Origin: Roseomonas sp. KE2513
GTDB lineage: Bacteria; Pseudomonadota; Alphaproteobacteria; Acetobacterales; Acetobacteraceae
Assembly (NCBI RefSeq): GCF_016107305.1
Contig: NZ_RCVR01000009.1
Coordinates: 148,257-212,256 of the forward strand
Reading direction: 5' to 3'
Length of the DNA: 64,000 nt
The notes below the pieces were generated by a model. It had not been told where the DNA came from, did no database searches, and saw nothing but the letters and a program-made list of their open reading frames with translations. The position numbers were made by a program, and so were the translations under genes. Each line of letters starts with the position of its first letter. The stretch's first letter is position 1. This document shows positions 54,316 through 61,266 of this stretch, in pieces.

Positions 54316-55360
54316 CGGGGAGGGCTTCCGCGCCGCCGTCCTCCGCCACCTCCAGCACGAGGACGCCGCCTTTCTCCGCGGCATCCTCGCCTATCGCGAC
54401 CACCCCTGGCGCCGCGACCTGCCCGCGCCCCCCAGCCTGTGGTCCGAAGGCCCCGCCCGCCTGCTCGACTACGGCGGGGAGGGACCGGCGACCCTCTTCG
54501 TCCCCTCCCTCGTCAACCGCGCGACCGTGCTCGACCTCATGCCCGGCCACTCCATGCTCCGCTGGCTGGCGGCGGCAGGTCTGCGCCCCCTCCTGCTGGA
54601 CTGGGGCGAGCCCGGCTCGGCCGAGCACGGCTTCACCCTGACGGATTGGATCGCCGGCCGGCTGGAACGCGCCCTCGCTGTTGCCGCGCGCGCCGCGGGC
54701 GGCCCGATCGTCCTCGCCGGCTACTGCATGGGCGGGCTGCTGACCCTGGCCGCGGCCCTGCGCCGCCCCGAGCTGGTCCGCGCCCTCGTCCTCCTCGCCA
54801 CGCCCTGGGACTTCCACGCGGGCGGCGTGGCCGACCGAGCCCGCGCCGCCGCCAACCTCCTGCCCCTGCTCGAGCCGGTGATGGCCGCGACCGGTGGCCT
54901 GCCGGTGGATGCCCTGCAACTCCTCTTCGCCGGGCTCGACCCCTTCGGCATTGCCCGGAAGTTCCGCGCCTTCGGCCGGCTCGACCCCGCCTCCCCCCGC
55001 GCCGCGCATTTCGTCGCGCTGGAGGACTGGCTGAACGACGGCGTGCCCCTTCCCGCCCCTGTCGCCCGCGAGTGCCTGGCCGGCTGGTACGGCCAGAACA
55101 CCCCCATGGCCGGCACCTGGCGGGTGGCCGGCCGCCCGGTGGACCCCGCGGGCTGGGCCGGGCCGGCCTTTCTCGCCATCCCCCGTGGCGACCGCATCGT
55201 GCCCCCGGAAAGCGCGCGCGCCCTCGCCCATCGCCTCCCCGACCCCACCGTGCTCAGCATTCCCGCCGGCCATATCGGCATGGCCGCCGGCCTGCGCGCC
55301 GGAACCGCCCTCTGGCGCCCGCTGCGCGACTGGATCACGGCGCTTCCGCGCCCCACCTGA
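54095..55360 (+). CDS. phaC: Polyhydroxyalkanoate synthase (class III-like)
   Basis: Polymerises 3-hydroxyacyl-CoA into PHA at granules. With the ATG at 54095 the triad is Cys211 in AGYCMGGL (the PhaC lipase box with Cys), Asp366 in PRGDRIVPPE and His393 in PAGHIGMAAG. LFVPSLVNRATVLDLMPGHS and LRWLAAAGLRPLLLDWGEPG are also typical. Recognisable protein begins only near residue 65-70. The stretch before it (TPRRGPRPLPAHLTLAL and on) looks like a shifted reading of the preceding gene, and no ATG, GTG or TTG lies between, so the true start is unresolved. phaA follows after 108 bp. Confidence 0.85.
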   Translation: MTPRRGPRPLPAHLTLALGRAWLATASIPQPLPTPPLSSPGSRPWSASWPGFAPRSPEGRAEHRRILSALGAADGEGFRAAVLRHLQHEDAAFLRGILAYRDHPWRRDLPAPPSLWSEGPARLLDYGGEGPATLFVPSLVNRATVLDLMPGHSMLRWLAAAGLRPLLLDWGEPGSAEHGFTLTDWIAGRLERALAVAARAAGGPIVLAGYCMGGLLTLAAALRRPELVRALVLLATPWDFHAGGVADRARAAANLLPLLEPVMAATGGLPVDALQLLFAGLDPFGIARKFRAFGRLDPASPRAAHFVALEDWLNDGVPLPAPVARECLAGWYGQNTPMAGTWRVAGRPVDPAGWAGPAFLAIPRGDRIVPPESARALAHRLPDPTVLSIPAGHIGMAAGLRAGTALWRPLRDWITALPRPT

Positions 55361-55468
55361 GAACCCGCCGGGCGGCGCCGGACCGCCCCGGGATTGCGCG
55401 CCCGCCCGGCCGCGCGCAGCATCGCGGCCAACCAGAACACCCCGCCAGGGACAGAAGAGGACCGCCAC

Positions 55469-56644
55469 ATGGACGACATCGTCATCGCCTCCGCCGCCCG
55501 CACGCCCGTCGGCAGCTTCAACGGCGCCTTCGCCAGCCTGCCTGCCCACCAGCTCGGCGCCATCGCGATCAAGGCCGCGATGGACCGCGCGAAGGTCTCC
55601 GCCGAGGAGGTGGAGGAGGTGATCCTCGGCCAGGTCCTCGGCGCCGCCGCCGGCCAGAATCCCGCCCGCCAGGCCGCCATCCTCGCGGGCATTCCGGTCG
55701 AGCGCACCGCCTTCGGGATCAACCAGCTCTGCGGCTCGGGCCTGCGCACGGTCGCGCTCGCCGCCCAGCAGATCGCGACCGGCGACGCGAAGGTCGTCAT
55801 GGCCGGCGGCATGGAGAGCATGACCCAGGCGCCCCACGCCGCCCAGCTCCGCGCCGGGCAGAAGATGGGAGACCTCGCCATGGTCGACACCATGATCAAG
55901 GACGGCCTCTGGGACGCCTTCCACGGCTACCACATGGGCACGACTGCCGAGAACGTGGCCCAGAAGTTCCAGATCACGCGCGAGCAGCAGGACGAGTTCG
56001 CCGCCGCCTCCCAGCGCAAGGCGGGCGAGGCGATGAAGGCCGGCCGCTTCCGCGACGAGATCGCGCCCGTTACCGTGAAGGGCCGCAAGGGCGACACCGT
56101 CTTCGAGAACGACGAGTACCCGAAGCCCGAGACGACCCTCGAAGTGCTGCAGAAGCTCCGCCCCGCCTTCTCGAAGGAGGGCTCCGTTACCGCCGGCAAC
56201 GCCTCCGGCATCAATGACGGCGCGGCCGCCATCCTGGTGATGAGCGGCGCCGAGGCCTCCCGCCGCGGCGTGACGCCCATGGCCCGCATCGTCTCCTGGG
56301 CCACCGCGGGCGTCGATCCCTCCATCATGGGCACCGGTCCCATCCCCGCCTCCCGCAAAGCTCTGGAAAAGGCCGGCTGGTCGATCAACGACCTCGATCT
56401 CATCGAGGCGAACGAGGCCTTCGCCGCCCAGGCCTGCGCGGTGAACAAGGACCTCGGCTGGGATCCGGCCAAGGTGAACGTCAACGGCGGCGCCATCGCG
56501 CTCGGCCACCCCATCGGCGCCTCGGGCGCGCGCGTCCTCACCACCCTGTTGTTCCAGATGGGGCGCCAGGGCGCGAAGAAGGGGCTGGCCACCCTCTGCA
56601 TCGGCGGCGGCATGGGCGTGGCCATGTGCGTCGAGGCGGCCTGA
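55469..56644 (+). CDS. phaA: Acetyl-CoA acetyltransferase (beta-ketothiolase)
   Basis: A 391-residue thiolase that condenses two acetyl-CoA to acetoacetyl-CoA for PHB synthesis, and can run in reverse. Cys88 in [11 protein letters not shown] is the nucleophile, [18 protein letters not shown] holds the catalytic His, and [10 protein letters not shown] supplies the second Cys. The start has AGAGGA 8 bases upstream. It lies downstream of phaC on the same strand and is closed by a hairpin at 56664-56684. phaB is 2.1 kb away, beyond hemA, so the three pha enzymes are not one operon. Confidence 0.95.
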   Translation: MDDIVIASAARTPVGSFNGAFASLPAHQLGAIAIKAAMDRAKVSAEEVEEVILGQVLGAAAGQNPARQAAILAGIPVERTAFGINQLCGSGLRTVALAAQQIATGDAKVVMAGGMESMTQAPHAAQLRAGQKMGDLAMVDTMIKDGLWDAFHGYHMGTTAENVAQKFQITREQQDEFAAASQRKAGEAMKAGRFRDEIAPVTVKGRKGDTVFENDEYPKPETTLEVLQKLRPAFSKEGSVTAGNASGINDGAAAILVMSGAEASRRGVTPMARIVSWATAGVDPSIMGTGPIPASRKALEKAGWSINDLDLIEANEAFAAQACAVNKDLGWDPAKVNVNGGAIALGHPIGASGARVLTTLLFQMGRQGAKKGLATLCIGGGMGVAMCVEAA

Positions 56645-56663
56645 CCGAGGGGAGGGGTGCCCT

Positions 56664-56684
56664 GGGGGAGACCCGCTCTCCCCC
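56664..56684 (+). terminator. Hairpin after phaA, resembling hairpin 1 of the repeat
   Basis: GGGGGAGA pairs with TCTCCCCC around a CCCGC loop, 19 bp after the phaA stop codon, and is followed by GGCCTCCACTTT. The stem and the downstream CCAC-T tract resemble hairpin 1 of the dispersed repeat in copies D and I, as if only that module were present here. Confidence 0.6.
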
Positions 56685-56822
56685 TAGGCCTCCACTTTAA
56701 GCGCCCCAGGGGCGCGTTCCGCGTCGAGGGGCTGAAAAACTGCTGGAAATGGGGGCGGGAGGGGTGAATACCCTCCCCCTGATCCCGTCAAACACCCTGA
56801 TCAGGCACGGCCACACCCCCAT

Positions 56823-58043
56823 ATGCCCGCCACCATGCCGAACTATGACGCTCTCCTCGGTGCCCATCTCGACGCTCTCCGCGCCGAGGGGCGTTACCGG
56901 CACTTCCTGACGCTGCACCGCCAGCCCGGCGCCTTCCCCGCCGCTCTCCGCGCGGACGGCTCGCCCGTCACCGTCTGGTGCAGCAACGACTACCTCGGCA
57001 TGGGCCAGCACCCCGCCGTGCGCGAGGCGATGATCGCCGCCATCCGCGAGGACGGCGCCGGGGCCGGCGGCACCCGCAACATCTCCGGCACCGGCCGCCA
57101 CCACGTGGCCCTGGAAGCCGAGTTGGCCGCCCTCCACGGCAAGGAAGCCGCCCTCGTCTTCACCTCCGGCTACGCCGCGAACGAGGCCGCGCTCTCCACC
57201 CTCGCCCGCCTGCTGCCGGGCTGCACCATCCTGTCGGACGCCGACAACCACGCCTCCATGATCGCGGGCATCCGCCACGGCGGCGGACCCAAGCGCATCT
57301 TCCGCCACAACGACCTCGCCCACCTGGCCGAGCTCCTGGCGGAACTGCCGCCCGAGGCACCGAAGATCGTCGCCTTCGAATCCGTCTACTCCATGGACGG
57401 CGACATCGCGCCCATCCGCGCCATCGCCGAGCTCGCCCGCGCCCACAACGCGCTCACCTATATCGACGAGGTCCATGCGGTCGGCCTCTACGGCCCCGGT
57501 GGAGCCGGCGTCGCGGCGTGGGACGGCGTGCAAATCGACGTGGTCGAGGGCACCCTCGGCAAGGCCTACGGCGTCGGCGGCGGCTACATCGCTGGCAGCG
57601 CGACGCTCGTGGACGCCATCCGCTCCTTCGCGCCGGGCTTCATCTTCTCCACCACCCTGGCCCCCGCCATCGCGGCCGGGGCGCTGGCCAGCGTCCGCCA
57701 CCTCCGCGCCTCCGACGCCGAGCGCATGGCCCACCAGGAACGCGCCCGCGCCACCCGCACCGCCCTCCTCGCCCAGGGCCTGCCGGTGATGGAGAACCCG
57801 AGCCACATCGTGCCCGTCATGGTCGGCGAAGCCACCCTCTGCCGCGCCGCCAGCGACCTGCTCCTGGCCGAGCACGGCATCTACATCCAGCCGATCAACC
57901 ACCCCACCGTACCCCGCGGCACCGAGCGCCTGCGCATCACGCCGACGCCGCTGCACGACGACGACGCCATCGCACACCTCGCGGGAGCCCTGGTCACGGT
58001 CTGGGACCGGCTCGGCCTCGCTCGGCGCAAGCTCGCGGCCTGA
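56823..58043 (+). CDS. hemA: 5-aminolevulinate synthase
   Basis: Condenses glycine and succinyl-CoA to 5-aminolevulinate with PLP, the first step of haem synthesis in alphaproteobacteria (C4 route). The 406-residue protein shows [45 protein letters not shown], the Asp-containing [13 protein letters not shown] and the PLP lysine at 247 in [13 protein letters not shown]. The start may be 56823 or ATG 56835, four codons in, which better matches typical N-termini. It stands between phaA and repeat copy I. Confidence 0.95.
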   Translation: MPATMPNYDALLGAHLDALRAEGRYRHFLTLHRQPGAFPAALRADGSPVTVWCSNDYLGMGQHPAVREAMIAAIREDGAGAGGTRNISGTGRHHVALEAELAALHGKEAALVFTSGYAANEAALSTLARLLPGCTILSDADNHASMIAGIRHGGGPKRIFRHNDLAHLAELLAELPPEAPKIVAFESVYSMDGDIAPIRAIAELARAHNALTYIDEVHAVGLYGPGGAGVAAWDGVQIDVVEGTLGKAYGVGGGYIAGSATLVDAIRSFAPGFIFSTTLAPAIAAGALASVRHLRASDAERMAHQERARATRTALLAQGLPVMENPSHIVPVMVGEATLCRAASDLLLAEHGIYIQPINHPTVPRGTERLRITPTPLHDDDAIAHLAGALVTVWDRLGLARRKLAA

Positions 58044-58059
58044 TCAGGCCGGCGCGGAT

Positions 58060-58294
58060 GACTCCGGGGAGAGAAAGACCTCTCTCCCCCGTACCCCCAC
58101 TCATCTTTTTCTATCTGTTTGAAGGGTTGCGGGGCCGGTGCGCCTCGGGTCGTGGACCCGAGGCGACTGCGTGTTCAGGAAGTGCACCCAAAAAGAACCT
58201 GCTCCCATCATCGCATCCGCGACAGCCGGATGGGGGTCCAGGGGCCTCAAGCCCTTGGCAGGAGAGGTCTGGAGAGGGCAGAGCCCTCCCCAGA
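58060..58294 (+). repeat. Four-hairpin dispersed repeat, copy I
   Basis: Between hemA and a small minus-strand gene (convergent). Hairpin 1 (58066-58089) is a short GGGGAGAG/CTCTCCCC stem; hairpin 2 is perfect around GTG; hairpin 3 (CCAGGGGCCTCAAGCCCTTGG) keeps pairing through a G-U; hairpin 4 ends in CCCTCCCCAGA, again with a G-U. A separate intrinsic terminator follows within 6 bp. Confidence 0.92.
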
Positions 58295-58299
58295 AATGC

Positions 58300-58331
58300 A
58301 AAGGGCCGGGGAACACCTTCCCCGGCCCTTT
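58300..58331. terminator. Strong bidirectional terminator
   Basis: A perfect 14-bp stem AAAGGGCCGGGGAA with TTCCCCGGCCCTTT around a CACC loop. It has A and T runs on the two sides, so it can act on both strands: after repeat copy I and hemA on one side, and after the small gene at 58358-58546 on the other. Confidence 0.85.
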
Positions 58332-58357
58332 CGATTCGCTGGGCTGGTAACGCGCCC

Positions 58358-58546
58358 TCAGGCCGCCATGCGGCGCTGGGCGCGATCCTGAGCGAGGCAG
58401 GCGGCCGCTTCCGCCAGGTGTCCGGCCGCCTCTTCGGCGCCCAGTTCCAGGCAGCACCGCTCGAGGTGCTGCATCAAGCGGGTCAGCGCGGCCATGTCGC
58501 GGCCAGCCTCTTCCGGCCAGAGCACGGCGGCGATCGGGGTATCCAT
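58358..58546 (-). CDS. Small helical protein of unknown function
   Basis: A 62-residue protein (DTPIAAVLWPEEAGRDMAAL, then TRLMQHLERCCLELGAEEAA) that is helical throughout, with two cysteines and a basic end. It has no signal peptide or membrane segment. AAGGA lies about 10 bases before the ATG, and the gene ends next to a strong terminator, supporting reality. It is divergent from phaB with 243 bp between, so a PHA-related role such as a small granule protein is conceivable but unsupported by any motif. Confidence 0.65.
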   Translation of the reverse strand: MDTPIAAVLWPEEAGRDMAALTRLMQHLERCCLELGAEEAAGHLAEAAACLAQDRAQRRMAA

Positions 58547-58696
58547 GGAGGAGCGGTCCTTGAGAGCCTGCGGCGCGGCGGAGGCTGCGGCGCCGTCGCA
58601 CGAACGGCGGGCGTCCTACACCGTCCCGGGGTTGCAACGCCAGCGTCATCGCATGTGGGGCACCTATTGGGGCCGTAGCGGAAGAAATCGGGGTTG

Positions 58697-58705
58697 TGCA
58701 GTGCG
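58697..58705 (+). promoter_or_regulatory. TGCAGTGCG motif upstream of phaB
   Basis: GGGTTGTGCAGTGCG ends at 58705, 85 bp before the phaB start. It differs by one base from GGGTTGTGCAATGCG upstream of the amidase gene (ending 41257), and its core matches the motif in the phaR promoter region. A PhaR operator is the natural guess; there is no direct evidence. Confidence 0.3.
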
Positions 58706-58789
58706 ATCTTTCCGGCCCTGCCCTTGAACCCCCCCGGTCACAGGCCCCAGCCTTGGAAGTGGGAGCCACACGTCCAGAAAGGTCCATAC

Positions 58790-59512
58790 ATGGCACGAAT
58801 TGCACTCGTCACCGGGGGACAGCGCGGCATTGGTGCCGCGATCAGCGAGCATCTGCAGAAGGTCGGCCGCAAGGTCGTCGCCTCATACGCCGGCAACGAG
58901 GAGGCCGCCCGCGCCTTCACCGAGCGCACGGGCATCCCGACCTACAAGTTCGACGTCTCCGATTGGGACCAGTGCGCCGACGCCCTCAAGCGCATCGAGT
59001 CGGAGGTCGGCCCGGTCGAGGTGCTCGTGAACAACGCCGGCATCACGCGCGACAACACGATGAAGCGCATGGACCGTAAGATGTGGGACGACGTGATCGA
59101 CACGAATCTCGGCTCCTGCTTCAACCTTTGCAAGCTCGTCTGGGACGGCATGACGGCGCGCAAGTTCGGCCGCATCGTCAACATCGGCTCGATCAACGGC
59201 CAGGCCGGCCAGTACGGCCAGGTGAACTACGCCGCCGCCAAATCGGGTATCCACGGCTTCACGAAGGCTCTTGCGCAGGAAGGTGCCCGCGTCGGTATCA
59301 CGGTGAACGCCGTCGCCCCCGGCTACGTGGATACCGAGATGGTGCGCGCCGTGCCGGCCGACGTGCTCGAGAAGATCATCGCCCGCATCCCGCGCGGCCG
59401 CCTCGGCACGGCCGACGACATCGCCCGCGGCGTTGCCTTCCTCACCGCCGACGACGCCGACTTCATCACCGGCTCCACTCTCTCGATCAACGGCGGCCAG
59501 CACATGTACTGA
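58790..59512 (+). CDS. phaB: Acetoacetyl-CoA reductase
   Basis: A 240-residue NADPH-dependent SDR that reduces acetoacetyl-CoA to (R)-3-hydroxybutyryl-CoA, the monomer for PhaC. TGGQRGIG is at 8-15, NNAG at 81-84, Ser134 in IGSINGQAGQYGQVNYAAAK and Tyr147-x3-Lys151 complete the active site; GQYGQVNYAAAKSGIHGFTK is the PhaB-specific version. The start has AAAGG 9 bases upstream. It is separated from phaCA by hemA and divergent from a small gene. A hairpin and a small hydrophilic ORF follow within 70 bp. Confidence 0.95.
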   Translation: MARIALVTGGQRGIGAAISEHLQKVGRKVVASYAGNEEAARAFTERTGIPTYKFDVSDWDQCADALKRIESEVGPVEVLVNNAGITRDNTMKRMDRKMWDDVIDTNLGSCFNLCKLVWDGMTARKFGRIVNIGSINGQAGQYGQVNYAAAKSGIHGFTKALAQEGARVGITVNAVAPGYVDTEMVRAVPADVLEKIIARIPRGRLGTADDIARGVAFLTADDADFITGSTLSINGGQHMY

Positions 59513-59549
59513 GCCGGGACGGGGAAGCCCGGCGGCGTGCCATCCGTTA

Positions 59550-59576
59550 CCTCCGTTCCAACGAAGGGAACGGAGG
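59550..59576 (+). promoter_or_regulatory. Hairpin covering the ribosome binding site of the next gene
   Basis: CCTCCGTTCC pairs perfectly (10 bp) with GGAACGGAGG around a 7-base loop AACGAAG. The right arm ends in GGAGG, which is the ribosome binding site 5 bases before ATG 59582. The structure can end the phaB message or control translation of the small downstream gene. Confidence 0.65.
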
Positions 59577-59581
59577 CACGC

Positions 59582-59821
59582 ATGACGTCATCGAAGCACC
59601 CCCATGGCGGCCCAAACGAGGAAGGGCTGGGCGACGGCATCCCGCGCCCACCCTCGGACGACGAGCGAAACCCGGGCATTGGCTCCTCCAAGGGCGTCTA
59701 CGGCCGCGGCACCGACCCGGCGGTCCTCCAGGCCGACAACACCGACGAGGGCGACATCGCCAACGACACCACGCCTGAGGGCGGGGTGGACCCGGACAAT
59801 CGGGGCCGCACGAACAAGTAG
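59582..59821 (+). CDS. Small hydrophilic protein
   Basis: A 79-residue, very polar protein (NEEGLGDGIPRPPSDDERNP, then GSSKGVYGRGTDPAVLQADN), lacking hydrophobic segments and rich in Gly, Asp, Pro and Asn, so probably disordered like some stress-related proteins. The ATG has GGAGG at ideal spacing, but within a stable hairpin. The gene is 69 bp downstream of phaB and ends near the bidirectional hairpin at 59831. No family is recognised. Confidence 0.68.
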   Translation: MTSSKHPHGGPNEEGLGDGIPRPPSDDERNPGIGSSKGVYGRGTDPAVLQADNTDEGDIANDTTPEGGVDPDNRGRTNK

Positions 59822-59830
59822 CCGCGCGCG

Positions 59831-59855
59831 GCCGGGCGGGAGACACCCGCCCGGC
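59831..59855. terminator. Bidirectional terminator-like hairpin
   Basis: GCCGGGCGGG pairs perfectly with CCCGCCCGGC around AGACA, between the small hydrophilic protein gene and the convergent MFS gene. It is the second roomy convergent junction that lacks the large repeat. Confidence 0.72.
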
Positions 59856-59936
59856 CTGCCATGCCAGTTGCCGGCACGGGACCGCGCCAGGGGCCGAGGG
59901 GACCTCGACGGAGCGCGGTGACCCAGGAAGCGGCCG

Positions 59937-61169
59937 TCAGGCCTGGGCCGCCTCCGGCTGCCGGGCGAGATGGCGGATCGGCGACCCGAACAGCACCAGG
60001 AACTGAACAAGGAACCCGGCCGCAGACACCCAGAGAGGCGCCGCCACGCCCCAATGGGCGGCCAGCAGCGCGCCGATCGCCGCGCCGACCGGGCGCGCGC
60101 CGAAGCTTGCCGTCATCACGACCGCGGAGACCCGGCCCAGCATCCCGCCCGGCGTCACCGCCTGCCGCAGCGTCGTGGTGGTGATGGTCCAGAGGATCGG
60201 TCCCGCCCCGAAGAGGAAGAACGACACCCCCGCGAGGGTGCCCGAGCGAAGGCCGAGCGTGGCGAGCATGAGCAGGGAAGCCAGCAGCCCCGCCGCCGGC
60301 CCGATCGCGATCATGGCGCCGAAGGAGAGACGCTCCCCCAGCCAGCCGGCAAGCAGCGCGCCCGCCACCATGCCCGCGCCATAGGCGCCCAGCGTGGCGC
60401 CGACGCCCGCGGGGCTGAGGCCGAGCGAGGCCATGGCATAGGCCACGTATACCGCCTGCAGGACGAACCAGGCCGTGTTGAAGAAAACCGCCGTGACGAG
60501 CACCGGGCGCAGCAGGGGATGCGTCAGGACGAAGGCCGCCCCCTCCTTCATCTCCTGCAGCACGGCCCGCCGGGCCCCTCGGTTCGCGGAGGGTTCCGGC
60601 AGGCCGGCGAGAAGCGCGACGGCCAGCAGCGACAGCACCGTCGCCACCGCATAGGCCAAGGGTGCCCCCGTCCCGCCGACGATGAGGCCCCCGAGGGCGG
60701 GTCCGCCCGCGAAGGCGAGGCTGCGGGCCAGTTCCAGCCAGCGGTTGGCCGGGCCGAGGCCCGCGCGCGGGACCAGGGCCGGCACCAGAGCGGGCGCCGC
60801 GACGCTGTAGGCCACCGTGCCCACCGCGCCCAGGAAGCCGAGGCCGGCGAGAAGCGGCAGGTTCAGCACGCCCTCCACCAGCAGGACCAGCACCGCGGCT
60901 AGGGAGACGGCCCGCACGGCCTCCGCGGCCACCATCAGCCGCCGCCTTGAGGTCCGGTCCGCCAGGACGCCCGCGATCATCGAGAAGAGAAGGAAAGGCA
61001 GCGTCTGCGCTGTCTGGAGATAGCCCGTCTCGGCCGGCCCCGCGCCCAGCAGGAGAACGGCCGCGAGCGGCGCGGCCGCCAGCGCGAGTTGCTCGGAGAG
61101 CTGCGCCGAGAGGTTGGAGAAGGCCAGGCGACGGAAGGCGGGCGACAGGCGGTTCGCGATCGAGGGCAC
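59937..61169 (-). CDS. MFS transporter, enterobactin-exporter-like fold
   Basis: A 410-residue inner-membrane transporter with twelve predicted helices. MIAGVLADRTSRRRLMVAAE is the loop 2-3 signature (G-x3-D-R), and the RLAFSNLSAQLSEQLALAAA start resembles MFS_3/EntS-like carriers that export siderophores or drugs. The start is GTG 61169; the longer frame to 61223 has no family-like sequence. It is downstream of hemW on the same strand. The substrate is unknown. Confidence 0.88.
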   Translation of the reverse strand: MPSIANRLSPAFRRLAFSNLSAQLSEQLALAAAPLAAVLLLGAGPAETGYLQTAQTLPFLLFSMIAGVLADRTSRRRLMVAAEAVRAVSLAAVLVLLVEGVLNLPLLAGLGFLGAVGTVAYSVAAPALVPALVPRAGLGPANRWLELARSLAFAGGPALGGLIVGGTGAPLAYAVATVLSLLAVALLAGLPEPSANRGARRAVLQEMKEGAAFVLTHPLLRPVLVTAVFFNTAWFVLQAVYVAYAMASLGLSPAGVGATLGAYGAGMVAGALLAGWLGERLSFGAMIAIGPAAGLLASLLMLATLGLRSGTLAGVSFFLFGAGPILWTITTTTLRQAVTPGGMLGRVSAVVMTASFGARPVGAAIGALLAAHWGVAAPLWVSAAGFLVQFLVLFGSPIRHLARQPEAAQA

Positions 61170-61266
61170 GGGCGGATCCCGGGATTGATCCCCGCAGCCT
61201 AGCCGCCGCCCGATCGGGCGCACTCCGCTTGTTGCCCCCGAATGTGAAGCCGGGTGGGGGGATGCG

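Noticed and set aside
53582..56509. A 975-codon open frame antisense to phaC and phaA
   Set aside because: The translation is low-complexity Gly/Arg/Ala/His sequence with no family pattern and lies opposite well-identified genes.
8063..58294. The dispersed repeat as a CRISPR array or insertion sequence
   Set aside because: Copies are kilobases apart with no spacer structure, and none contains or adjoins a transposase gene.
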